Shown in pieces: positions 7,268 through 13,532 of a DNA stretch of 14,367 nucleotides. The notes under the pieces were generated by a model. That model was not told the origin of the DNA. It did no database searches and was given only the letters and a program-made list of their open reading frames with translations. The DNA lies in NCBI GenBank assembly GCA_027295365.1, contig JAPULD010000202.1:1-14367 (forward strand), in the 5' to 3' direction. This DNA comes from Planctomycetota bacterium (GTDB lineage Bacteria > Planctomycetota > Phycisphaerae > Phycisphaerales > SM1A02). The first letter of the stretch is position 1, and the number at the start of each line of letters is the position of its first letter. A program made the position numbers and the translations under genes.

Positions 7268-8815
7268 TTGCCTGAAACACCACCGAACAGTTTGGAAGAG
7301 GTCCTCTTCGACGACGTGATTGGTGATGCTCAGACAGAACTTAAAGAGTGGGCCGAAAAGGTCATAAACGGTACGTCGATCGAGTACAAGCAGATCAAGT
7401 CGCTGCGAGCCTTGATCGATGCCGTTCAACAGAACAAGAATGCAATTGTCGCTCCGTTACGTGCTGAGCGCAGTAACGACTGGAAGCCAACTGATGAGCT
7501 TACCGAACTCCGCATTTACGGCGGAGAGATTCTCGACTCAGATTGTCAGGCACTTGACATCCGTATTACTCTCGTAATAACTTCTCGCTTCGTGGGGAAG
7601 GCATTGTTCGATAAGGCGAGCTTCGCGGGGAAGGCGTGTTTCAAGGTGGCGAGCTTCGCGGGGGAGGCGTCGTTCGACGAGGCGAGCTTCACGGGGGGGG
7701 CGTGGTTCGAGAGGGCGAGATTCAAGGGAGAGGCGTCGTTCGTCAGGGCGAGCTTCGCGGGGGAGGCGGCGCTCGGCGGGGCGTGGTTCGGCAGGGCGAG
7801 ATTCAAGGGGCACGCGTGGTTCTGCAAGGCGAAATTCAAGGGGGAGGCGGGGTTCTACAGGGCGTGCTTCGCGGGGGAGGCGTCGTTCGACTGGGCGTTC
7901 TTCGCGGTAGTGGCGTCGTTCCGCAGGGCGAGATTCGCGGGGATGGCAATGTTCGAAGGGGCAAAAGTCGAAGGGCGATTTATATTGATCAATCTGAAAC
8001 GACCACCGGATCGACTCAATGTCATGGAACTCAATCTTCTCCCCGGATCATCCTTTGAAATTGATTACAAGGACTATCTATCACGTCTGGACCTCAGCGA
8101 TCGAAATCCCCAAGATGAGCCCTGGATGGAGGAAAAGGATAAGTTATCGAAATGGATCGCATCATTGCCAACCCAGTCGGTACTGAGATGGTCACTGGAA
8201 TACTTTGATGTGCTACTCTGGATGAGACACCCTATTCGGCATCATCTCGGGATCGGATATCGTGGAAACGTGATCGTCGATGAGACGTCCGATAAACCAG
8301 AAAAACTGCGTGAGGCGGCCACACAATACAACATGCTCCGCAACCACTTTCGCACCCAACCCAGCACCGAAGAACACGAGGATCTTTGTCACCATCGATA
8401 CATGGAGTTGAGACGCAGAGCGGCTTGGCGTGACAATCCGGGCCTCTGGCAACGATTCCTGCTCGGCTTCGAGTGGCTGGTGATGCGCAATCTGCTGGGC
8501 TACATGATCTATCCTTCACGGATCGCAGCTACCACCTTTGCCTGCCTGTTCTTCTTCGCGATGATCTTCGGGCTGCTCGCCGGGGAAAGCACCATCACGC
8601 ACAGTGGAGTCGATCCATCCGAAGCGATTGCAAAGTGGAACAAAAATCCGGTCATGAATCCCATTTACTTCTCACTCATGACCTTAGTCACCCTCGGCTA
8701 TGGCGATTTCGCCCCCCTCGGAATCTTCAAGCTCTTGTGTGGTTTTGAAGCCCTGCTCGGCGTCAGCCTCCTGGCCCTCTTCACCGTCGTCTGGGGCCGC
8801 AAGATGATCCGCTGA
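7268..8815 (+). CDS. Two-TM potassium-channel protein with long N-terminal pentapeptide-type repeat domain
   Basis: A 515-residue membrane protein. Residues 1-106 are a cytosolic head. Residues about 108-230 are F-x-G-x-A-x-F-x-x-A-x repeats of 11 residues (Phe spacing 6+5), the Pentapeptide_3-like kind expected to form a right-handed beta-helix. Residues about 345-400 hold a charged helical region (AATQYNMLRNHF, CHHRYMELRRRA) seen in similar repeat-channel proteins. Then comes an ion-channel module: TM1 about 418-438, pore helix 463-474, selectivity filter TLGYGD at 475-480, TM2 about 487-509. No RCK domain is present. The start is TTG at 7268, supported by AGGGGA at 7255-7260 with seven bases spacing; no in-frame ATG fits. 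It probably passes K+ across the inner membrane, gated through the repeat domain; ligand unknown. It stands alone between gene remnants. Confidence 0.88.
   Translation: MPETPPNSLEEVLFDDVIGDAQTELKEWAEKVINGTSIEYKQIKSLRALIDAVQQNKNAIVAPLRAERSNDWKPTDELTELRIYGGEILDSDCQALDIRITLVITSRFVGKALFDKASFAGKACFKVASFAGEASFDEASFTGGAWFERARFKGEASFVRASFAGEAALGGAWFGRARFKGHAWFCKAKFKGEAGFYRACFAGEASFDWAFFAVVASFRRARFAGMAMFEGAKVEGRFILINLKRPPDRLNVMELNLLPGSSFEIDYKDYLSRLDLSDRNPQDEPWMEEKDKLSKWIASLPTQSVLRWSLEYFDVLLWMRHPIRHHLGIGYRGNVIVDETSDKPEKLREAATQYNMLRNHFRTQPSTEEHEDLCHHRYMELRRRAAWRDNPGLWQRFLLGFEWLVMRNLLGYMIYPSRIAATTFACLFFFAMIFGLLAGESTITHSGVDPSEAIAKWNKNPVMNPIYFSLMTLVTLGYGDFAPLGIFKLLCGFEALLGVSLLALFTVVWGRKMIR
7589..7957 (+). 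repeat. Coding 33-bp tandem repeats (11-residue units) in the channel gene
   Basis: About eleven degenerate 33-bp units centred on motifs such as gcgagcttcgcgggggaggc encode A-x-F-x-G-x-A-x-F-x-x. One unit carries an extra 15 bases (Leu169 to Phe174 to Phe179, spaced 5+5 instead of 6+5), so the register jumps once, near 7775-7790. The high similarity between units at DNA level suggests recent unit duplication or gene conversion. Confidence 0.8.
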
Positions 8816-9087
8816 GGCCGAATCTGGATTTTCAGTTGTTCCGAAAGACGGCTGATTACGCATATGTAACGAACTGCTAAAATCGTCACGCGAACGATTG
8901 CCCCGGGGCGATGAGGGTGTGATAGTTGTACTGCGACCTCGCAGCGGAAACTGCAAGGAAGCAGAATGCCGTTGGTTTTTTCGACCACCACCGCGAGCGC
9001 ATCCAGCGCCGAGTCCGAACCGGGCATAGGTACCGAGATTGCCGTCAACGCCACGCAGGATCGCACTGTCACCATCGACGGCTCTGG
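8816..9087. other. Gap without a recognisable gene
   Basis: This stretch follows the channel stop codon and precedes the integrase remnant. The only frame of note is a 44-codon ORF from the ATG at 8966 to the TGA at 9098-9100 (beginning MPLVFSTTTASASSAESEPG), Ser/Thr-rich and unlike any family I know. It may be debris from the same decayed element. I see no terminator directly after the channel gene. Confidence 0.35.
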
Positions 9088-9346
9088 CTCAAGGATCTGA
9101 AGGCTGCGGAGATCGTCGTCAAGGAGAATGAGCCCATCAGTCTCCGCGCCACCTTCAATCAATTGATGATGCGAGTCGGCCTGCAGAAGAGTGATGTTCG
9201 CTCCTGGCTGATGCGCCATTGGGAGGGAATCACCGACAGTTGTTACTCTAAATTTGACGATCCGATCCTGGTCTTCACAAATGCGAAACGCTGTCGAGCA
9301 GGTCGTTGGATACGTCGAAAATGTAATTGGTCAGGAGGCAGCGTAA
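9085..9346 (+). pseudogene. Tyrosine recombinase (integrase) 3' remnant, frameshifted
   Basis: In one frame the translation runs LKAAEIVVKENEPISLRATF, NQLMMRVGLQKSDVRSWLMR, HWEGITDSCYSKFDDPILVF. This matches the C-terminal catalytic part of tyrosine recombinases: LRxTFNxLM for the HxLR box, MRH for the LGH box, and SCYSK for the nucleophile box, with His-to-Tyr spacing of nine exactly as in active enzymes. The first box His is replaced by Ile. Just after, the homologous frame shifts by one base near 9276-9281 and continues as AVEQVVGYVENVIGQEAA to a TAA at 9344-9346, the usual alpha-helical tail. The N-terminal SAM-like domain and the box I Arg are absent. It is therefore a decayed, truncated integrase gene. 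It lies on the 3' side of tRNA-Pro, the classical position for an element integrated at a tRNA. Confidence 0.65.
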
Positions 9347-9365
9347 CGGCGCGCTGCGCGCCGTT
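9345..9365 (+). terminator. Perfect GC-rich stem-loop at the integrase stop codon
   Basis: AACGGCGCG (9345-9353), loop CTG, CGCGCCGTT (9357-9365): a perfect 9-bp stem with a 3-base loop, beginning inside the TAA of the integrase remnant. It is followed by TGCAAAG rather than a T-run, so it would be an imperfect intrinsic terminator or an RNA-end protecting hairpin. It could also be a recombination-related DNA structure. Confidence 0.45.
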
Positions 9366-9390
9366 TGCAAAGTACTGCAAGAGGGTGCAA
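9366..9390. repeat. Three TGCAA direct repeats at exact 10-bp spacing
   Basis: TGCAA occurs at 9366-9370, 9376-9380 and 9386-9390, one helical turn apart, directly after the stem-loop and between the integrase remnant and the tRNA-Pro terminator. This phased arrangement is what arm-type or accessory binding sites look like. It may also be chance, since the repeated unit is only five bases. Confidence 0.35.
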
Positions 9391-9435
9391 AAATCGGCCC
9401 GAACAAATGGAGAGTGGATTAAAGGTTCCCGATTC

Positions 9436-9475
9436 AAAAAAAATGCCTAACCCCCTTTTTACACAAGGATTAGGC
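9436..9475 (-). terminator. Intrinsic terminator of the tRNA-Ser/tRNA-Pro unit
   Basis: On the minus strand GCCTAA (9475-9470) pairs with TTAGGC (9450-9445), strengthened by inner C/G pairs, and is followed by a run of eight T (9443-9436). It starts 14 bases after the 3' end of tRNA-Pro. Stem plus T-run makes this a textbook rho-independent terminator. Confidence 0.85.
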
Positions 9476-9488
9476 GACTTACTACGAA

Positions 9489-9562
9489 TCGGGCTGGGCG
9501 GACTCGAACCGCCGACCTCCTGACCCCCAGTCAGGCGCGCTACCAAGCTGCGCTACAGCCCG
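9489..9562 (-). tRNA. tRNA-Pro (anticodon GGG)
   Basis: A 74-base cloverleaf. Acceptor stem CGGGCTG pairs with CAGCCCG, discriminator A (complement of 9489), D-arm GCGC..TTGGTAGCGC, anticodon stem CCTGA/TCAGG with loop CTGGGGG giving anticodon GGG, T-arm GGCGGTTCGAGTCCGCC. No CCA is encoded. It lies downstream of tRNA-Ser on the same strand, followed by an intrinsic terminator, and its 3' end faces the decayed integrase. Confidence 0.95.
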
Positions 9563-9666
9563 TCTCAGGATGGATTCTCCATCCTCGTGTGAGGCATGAG
9601 CGTAGGCCATTTTCGACCTCGGGGCGAATCAGACCCGCTCAGTTCCTCAGCCAACTCGATTCAAAG

Positions 9667-9754
9667 CGGACAGGGTGGGATTCGAACCCACGGTACGGAC
9701 AAGCCGCACACAGCATTTCCAGTGCTGCTCCTTCAGCCACTCGGACACCTGTCC
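9667..9754 (-). tRNA. tRNA-Ser (anticodon GGA)
   Basis: An 88-base class II tRNA with a long variable arm. Acceptor stem GGACAGG pairs with CCTGTCC, discriminator G as required for tRNA-Ser, anticodon stem AGCA/TGCT with loop CTGGAAA giving anticodon GGA, variable arm around TGCGGCTTGTCCGTA, T-arm GTGGGTTCGAATCCCAC. No CCA is encoded. It is the first gene of the tRNA pair. Confidence 0.95.
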
Positions 9755-9767
9755 CGGGGGATGCGGT

Positions 9768-9795
9768 AGTGTATCGACCAAATCGACCTGAACAA
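9768..9795 (-). promoter_or_regulatory. Likely promoter of the tRNA-Ser/tRNA-Pro unit
   Basis: On the minus strand TTGTTC (9795-9790), 16 bases, TACACT (9773-9768) form a reasonable sigma-70-type pair, with the -10 box ending 13 bases before the tRNA-Ser 5' end. Placement directly before the tRNA supports it; the match is moderate. Confidence 0.4.
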
Positions 9796-9837
9796 CCCCC
9801 CATATCGCCGATCATCCCCCCGGAATCCATCTTCTCG

Positions 9838-10617
9838 ATGACACCTCCAGAACCCATCAACCCTGAATCACAGCCCCCACCGGTTGGCGTGCTCGTGCTC
9901 GACAAGCCCGAGGGGATCAGCTCGATGAAGGCGGTCGCCATCGTGAGGGCAAGGGCCAATCGGGCCAAGACCGGGCAAGCCGGCACCCTCGATCCCCTCG
10001 CCACGGGGGTGCTCGTCCTGGCCCTGGGCCGAGCCGCGACAAAGCACATCGATGCCATGATGGGTACGGACAAACGCTATCACACCTTGATCAACCTCGA
10101 AGCTTTTACGAACACCGATGATCGGGAAGGTGAGCGGGAGATGGTCGAAGTTGCGAGCCCCCCGGACGAGGAAACGGTGCGTCAAGCCATTCGGGGGTTC
10201 GTGGGCGAGATCATGCAGAAGCCACCCGCGTTCAGTGCGATCAAGATCGATGGCCGTCGTGCCTATAAGCAGGCGAGGAAAGGCGAGGTCGTGGATATCC
10301 CGGCCCGCGCGGTCATCGCGTATGGCATCGACCTGATTCGCTATGACTGGCCTGAGGTCGAGCTCGAAGTGCATTGTGCCAAGGGGTTCTATATCCGCAG
10401 CCTGGCCCGAAATCTCGGGGAGTCGCTGAGGACGGGGGGATATTGTCTGAGTATCAGGCGAACCGGGGTCGGCCCCTTCACCATTGATCAGGCGATGGCG
10501 TTGGACGATGTGCCGAATCCGTTGAAGCTTGAGGATCTGATTCCCATCGAGACGGCGCTCGAGCGAATCGCCCGACACAAACAGGTCATAGGTGAAACGA
10601 CCACTTCAACAGAGTAG
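9838..10617 (+). CDS. truB: tRNA pseudouridine(55) synthase TruB
   Basis: A 259-residue enzyme that converts U55 of the T-loop of tRNAs to pseudouridine. The N-terminal motif LDKPEGISS (about 21-29) and the catalytic loop GTLDPLATGVL with nucleophile D52 are intact; further family motifs are KPPAFSAIKIDGRRAY, FYIRSLARNLGESL and RRTGVGPF. A PUA domain is not seen, and the protein ends soon after the catalytic fold, as in short bacterial TruBs. The frame stays open another 83 codons upstream, but that part runs through the two antisense tRNA genes, so the ATG at 9838 is the start; its ribosome binding site is weak (GGAA about 13 bases upstream). The usual neighbours (rbfA, infB, rpsO) are absent here. 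It converges on lspA with nine bases between stop codons. Confidence 0.95.
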   Translation: MTPPEPINPESQPPPVGVLVLDKPEGISSMKAVAIVRARANRAKTGQAGTLDPLATGVLVLALGRAATKHIDAMMGTDKRYHTLINLEAFTNTDDREGEREMVEVASPPDEETVRQAIRGFVGEIMQKPPAFSAIKIDGRRAYKQARKGEVVDIPARAVIAYGIDLIRYDWPEVELEVHCAKGFYIRSLARNLGESLRTGGYCLSIRRTGVGPFTIDQAMALDDVPNPLKLEDLIPIETALERIARHKQVIGETTTSTE

Positions 10618-10626
10618 ATACGTCAT

Positions 10627-11385
10627 TCAGGCTTCCGCATCACTCGATGAGTGCGCTGAATCCTGGCTTAATGCTTCCGTCGCCAAGGCCGGCTTCTCGC
10701 GGGACGAGTCGGGTGCATCCTTTACTTCCTGTTCCTCGAGCGTTCGTTGGTTTTCAACCCGATGAATGTGGATCATGAGCAGGCCGATGCCCAACAGAAG
10801 CATCACGTCGGCGACGTTGAAGACCCAGGGAAAAAGATTGGGCGATCCGCCCCACCAGCGCCAGCCAAAGGGAAGGTTCCAGCCGGGCAGCATGTGCAGG
10901 AAGTCGCGCACAACCCCAAAGGAGATCCGGTCATAGAGATTGCCCAGGCCGCCCGCCAGGATCAGCCCCAGGGCGAAATGAGAGAGGAGGTGTCGTTGTT
11001 GTGTATACCGACCGAATACGAAGAATCCCGCGCCCAAAGCAAAGAGCGTGAAGACGATGAAGAAGATGCGTTTATCGGAGCCGATGCCGAACACCGCCCC
11101 ACGATTGATCACGAGTTGAAGGTTGAGCAATTGCAGGGGGAGGATTGTGACGCTGTCATGCCGGGGAATCGGGTTGTAATTCGGATCGGAAAGCAGATCG
11201 GCCCGATTCAACCGGACCGGCGTGTCGGCGACGTTCTCGAAACTCCAGGATTTGGAGCCGAGATCCGCAACCAGGCCGATCACCAGCACGAGCAGCAGAC
11301 GCGTCCAGGCGCTGGGCGAATGAAACGCCCTGCGATCTGAGGGGAGCATCGTGACCTCCGGCTGAGTTGCTTGGGCCTCGCTCAT
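10627..11385 (-). CDS. lspA: Lipoprotein signal peptidase (prolipoprotein signal peptidase II)
   Basis: A 252-residue inner-membrane aspartic peptidase that removes signal peptides from diacylglyceryl-modified prolipoproteins. Hydrophobic segments lie at about 27-42, 105-125, 134-150 and 186-206. The catalytic aspartates are D152 in GGLGNLYDR and D193 in FNVAD; the NRGAVFG motif at 94-100 is also present. The protein is longer than typical LspA (about 160-180) because of a roughly 45-residue insertion before NRGAVFG, a loop (GWRWWGGSPN) before the second Asp, and an acidic 40-residue C-terminal tail. The start ATG (11383-11385) overlaps the TGA of the DksA-like gene by one base (TGATG), so translation is probably coupled. 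The frame reads further upstream, but only through the DksA gene. Confidence 0.94.
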   Translation of the reverse strand: MSEAQATQPEVTMLPSDRRAFHSPSAWTRLLLVLVIGLVADLGSKSWSFENVADTPVRLNRADLLSDPNYNPIPRHDSVTILPLQLLNLQLVINRGAVFGIGSDKRIFFIVFTLFALGAGFFVFGRYTQQRHLLSHFALGLILAGGLGNLYDRISFGVVRDFLHMLPGWNLPFGWRWWGGSPNLFPWVFNVADVMLLLGIGLLMIHIHRVENQRTLEEQEVKDAPDSSREKPALATEALSQDSAHSSSDAEA

Positions 11386-12410
11386 CACGCGCCCCACGTA
11401 CCCTCGACCTGTCGAGCCGCCTCGATGGTGTACTTGGCCCAGGGCTTGGCTTCGAGCCGCGCTTTGGGGATGGGCTTGCCGGTCATCTGGCACACGCCAT
11501 AGGTGCGATTCTCGATTCGCTTTAGAGCCTCGTCGATCTCACGGATGCGCTGGCGCTCGTTTTCGGCCATGCCCAGCATGAAGTCCTGCTCGTAGGTATC
11601 GGAGCCGATGTCGGCCATGTGAATCGGCATGTGGGAGATATCGCCCCCATTGGAACGCAGTGCCTCGGCCTCCATCGCGCTGAGGTCGCCCGCGATCTCG
11701 GCCCGCTTGATGAGCAGTAACTTCTTGTACTTTTCAAGCTCGCGTTTGTGCATCTTGGTCTTGATGACCTTTTTGGGCTCAGTCTTTGGAGCCTCTTCGA
11801 CCTCGACCTTGGATTTCTTTTTCTTTTTCTTGACGCTCGAGTCCTGGTTCTTGGTCGAGATCATGCGGACTCGACGACCGTTGATGATGACGTATCCCTG
11901 ATCATTGGCGGCTGTCGCGGTGGCGACTTCGACCACGGATCGACCCTTCGGGATCTTGTTGGGAACGCCCGCCTTGGATTCAACCGTTTTCCTCGGGGTC
12001 GTTTTGGCCTCAGTTGTCGGCGGCGTGGTCTTCTTGGGCGAGGTCTTCTTAGACGTGGTTTTTGGAGTCGTCGTCTTCTGCGGTGATGATTTGGCGGCGG
12101 GCTTCTTGCCCGGGCTCTTCTTTGCGACGGGTTTGCTTGCCGTCTTTTTCTTGGAAGTCTTCTTTGGCGTCGTTTTTGTGGTGACGGCCTTCTTCGAAGT
12201 CTTCTTTTTCGTGACGGGCTTCTTCTTGGGTGAAGTCTTGCTCACCTTCTTCTTGGTGGGAGCCTTCTTGGCAGAGGGCTTCTTCATAGACGAGGAAGCC
12301 TTCTTCTTCGTGGTCGTCTTCTTCTTGGAGGAAGTACTAGAAGCAGTTTTTTTGCGAGTCGTCTTCTTGGCCACAGCCTTGCCTTTCCCACTCAGTAGCG
12401 GTAACTCCAT
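11385..12410 (-). CDS. DksA/TraR-family protein with lysine-rich histone-like N-terminal tail
   Basis: Up to 341 residues. Residues about 14-145 are almost wholly Lys, Thr, Ser, Ala and Pro (KKTT, PKKT, AKKP units) like histone H1-type tails. Residues 171-186 form a short conserved-looking island (GYVIINGRRVRMIST). A Lys7 run follows, then from about 218 the DksA/TraR coiled coil and C-terminal finger (MADIGSDTYEQDF; RIENRTYGVCQMTGKPIPKARLEAKPW). Only C307 of the four zinc cysteines remains (CxxT...TxxA), a variant I know from planctomycetes, and the DxxDxA tip of true DksA is absent. It probably binds RNA polymerase or DNA; the tail should bind nucleic acid. The ATG at 12410 has no good ribosome binding site; a GTG at 12374 (giving MAKKTTRKK, after GGGAAAGG) is an attractive alternative start. 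Confidence 0.85.
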   Translation of the reverse strand: MELPLLSGKGKAVAKKTTRKKTASSTSSKKKTTTKKKASSSMKKPSAKKAPTKKKVSKTSPKKKPVTKKKTSKKAVTTKTTPKKTSKKKTASKPVAKKSPGKKPAAKSSPQKTTTPKTTSKKTSPKKTTPPTTEAKTTPRKTVESKAGVPNKIPKGRSVVEVATATAANDQGYVIINGRRVRMISTKNQDSSVKKKKKKSKVEVEEAPKTEPKKVIKTKMHKRELEKYKKLLLIKRAEIAGDLSAMEAEALRSNGGDISHMPIHMADIGSDTYEQDFMLGMAENERQRIREIDEALKRIENRTYGVCQMTGKPIPKARLEAKPWAKYTIEAARQVEGTWGA

Positions 12411-12430
12411 AAAAACCAGAGGTTTACCGC
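12398..12430 (-). promoter_or_regulatory. Leader inverted repeat enclosing the dksA-like start codon
   Basis: GCGGTAA (12398-12404) and TTACCGC (12424-12430) are perfect 7-bp arms with 19 bases between. In the mRNA the ATG at 12410 would sit in the loop. This could control translation, or force use of the downstream GTG at 12374. It could also be a DNA operator. Confidence 0.45.
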
Positions 12431-12457
12431 ATAGGCTTGGTTCGGATTCCGCCTATG
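12430..12457 (-). promoter_or_regulatory. Inverted repeat overlapping the dksA-like -10 box
   Basis: CATAGGC (12430-12436) and GCCTATG (12451-12457) are perfect 7-bp arms with 14 bases between. The right arm overlaps the proposed -10 hexamer and the rest covers the expected transcription start near 12448. That is a classic place for a repressor operator. The arm shares base 12430 with the next dyad. Confidence 0.45.
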
Positions 12458-12483
12458 ATATGGCTGAATCCCTGAATCGTCAA
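12455..12483 (-). promoter_or_regulatory. Sigma-70-type promoter of the dksA-like/lspA operon
   Basis: On the minus strand TTGACG (12483-12478), 17 bases, TATCAT (12460-12455): five of six matches in each box with optimal spacing. The predicted start near 12448 gives a leader of about 38 bases to the ATG at 12410. The spacer holds a direct repeat, CTGAATC on the plus strand at 12464-12470 and 12472-12478. Confidence 0.6.
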
Positions 12484-12551
12484 TCGAACGAGATTTTGAA
12501 GCTATTTGTGATTCCCCTTAGCTTATGAGCTGCCCTCAAATATTCCTCAGA

Positions 12552-13532
12552 TCAACCCCCCGTGATGGCGGCAATCTTCCGGAATTTTTCGTAGCGACGC
12601 TGAACCAGATTCTGAGGTTTGAACCTTTTCAGTTGCCTCAATTGCTCTTCGATCCAGCTTTGCAGGTTCGCTGCGGTTGCTTCGGGATCCCGATGAGCTC
12701 CACCTAATGGTTCTGGGATAATGGCATCGATCAGGCCATTGGCGAGATTGTCCCGGGCCGTCAGGGCCAGGGCATTTGCCGCGGCGTTGTTGGTTTTCTC
12801 GTTGGCCTCTTTCCAGAGGATCGCCGCACAACCCTCGGGGGAGATGACGGAGTACCAGGCGTATTCAAGCATGGCGACTCGATCGCCCACGCCGATTCCC
12901 AGAGCGCCGCCTGATCCACCCTCACCGATCACGATGCAGATGATGGGGGTCTTGAGGCGGCTCATTTCCCTCAGGTTCATGGCAATGGCCTCGGCCTGGC
13001 CCCGCTCCTCGGCCTTGATGCCCGGGAAGGCCCCGATCGTGTCGATGAACGTGACAACGGGCAGGCCAAATTTTTCAGCGAGTTTCATCTTGACCAGGGC
13101 CTTGCGATAGCCCTCGGGATGCGCACACCCGAAATTGCAGGCGACCCGCTCTGGAACGCTCTTGCCTTTCTGATGGCCGATCAACATGACCTTATGGGTG
13201 CCGATCCGCGCGAACCCGGTGATGATGGCCGGGTCGTCTCCAAAGTTCCGATCGCCATGCAGCTCGCGAAAATCCCGGCAGATAAGACCGATGTAGTCGG
13301 AGGTCTGGGGCCTTTCTTGATGTCGGGCGACGCGAACTGTATCCATGGGACCCAGATCCGTGTAGACCTTGGCCAGCATGCTGTCGCGATTGGCCTGTAG
13401 GCTGGCCCGCTCCTCGGCGAAAAGCTCGGCGTCCTCACGCTGTTCAAGCGCGAGGATTTGCTTTTCGAGCTCGATCACGGGTTGCTCGAAAGCCAGGGAA
13501 CTGATCGTCGAGGTGGGGGAGGTTTTGGCCAT
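12552..13532 (-). CDS. accA: Acetyl-CoA carboxylase carboxyltransferase subunit alpha
   Basis: A 326-residue protein of normal AccA length. It forms the alpha2beta2 carboxyltransferase with AccD, moving the carboxyl group from carboxybiotin on AccB to acetyl-CoA to give malonyl-CoA for fatty acid synthesis. Visible family motifs: N-terminal helical segment (IELEKQILALEQ), RPQTSDYIGLI about 74-84, FRELHGDRNFGDD, GHQKGKS, FGCAHPEGYRKAL, TFIDTIGAFPG (161-171), the oxyanion-hole GEGGSGGALGIGVGD (203-217) and SPEGCAAILWK (231-241). The ATG at 13530-13532 starts the conserved protein, but the bases before it are TACCCCCC, with no Shine-Dalgarno. It is divergent from the pruA-type gene (159-base gap) and lies 141 bases upstream of the DksA-like gene on the same strand; that gene has its own promoter. 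accD is not in the window. Confidence 0.97.
   Translation of the reverse strand: MAKTSPTSTISSLAFEQPVIELEKQILALEQREDAELFAEERASLQANRDSMLAKVYTDLGPMDTVRVARHQERPQTSDYIGLICRDFRELHGDRNFGDDPAIITGFARIGTHKVMLIGHQKGKSVPERVACNFGCAHPEGYRKALVKMKLAEKFGLPVVTFIDTIGAFPGIKAEERGQAEAIAMNLREMSRLKTPIICIVIGEGGSGGALGIGVGDRVAMLEYAWYSVISPEGCAAILWKEANEKTNNAAANALALTARDNLANGLIDAIIPEPLGGAHRDPEATAANLQSWIEEQLRQLKRFKPQNLVQRRYEKFRKIAAITGG

Noticed and set aside
7589..7957. CRISPR array
   Set aside because: Spacing is a continuous 33-bp coding periodicity without unique spacers, in frame with a membrane protein.
7538..8058. Repetitive open frames on both strands across the channel repeats
   Set aside because: They exist only because the 33-bp coding repeats lack stops in several frames; the channel frame alone has structure beyond the repeats.
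8926..9087. N-terminal part of the integrase-frame ORF as real integrase sequence
   Set aside because: Residues before LKDLKAAEIV are Arg/His-rich and do not resemble a recombinase; the homology begins near 9085.
8698..9219. 173-codon minus-strand frame
   Set aside because: It overlaps the end of the channel gene and the integrase remnant antisense, and shows no family motif or convincing start.
9589..9837. 83-codon upstream extension of truB
   Set aside because: It runs through the antisense tRNA-Ser gene and its promoter, and TruB homology starts only after the ATG at 9838.
10747..11340. Plus-strand frame opposite lspA
   Set aside because: LspA has intact catalytic motifs on the minus strand; the plus frame has no recognisable motif or ribosome binding site.
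11905..12528. Plus-strand open frame with Phe/Val-rich, membrane-like translation
   Set aside because: It is the reverse reading of Lys codons (AAG/AAA to CTT/TTT) in the lysine-rich tail of the DksA-like gene, so the apparent hydrophobicity is an artefact.
12520..12531. AGCTTATGAGCT hairpin after accA
   Set aside because: A 4-bp stem without a T-run is too weak to call a terminator.
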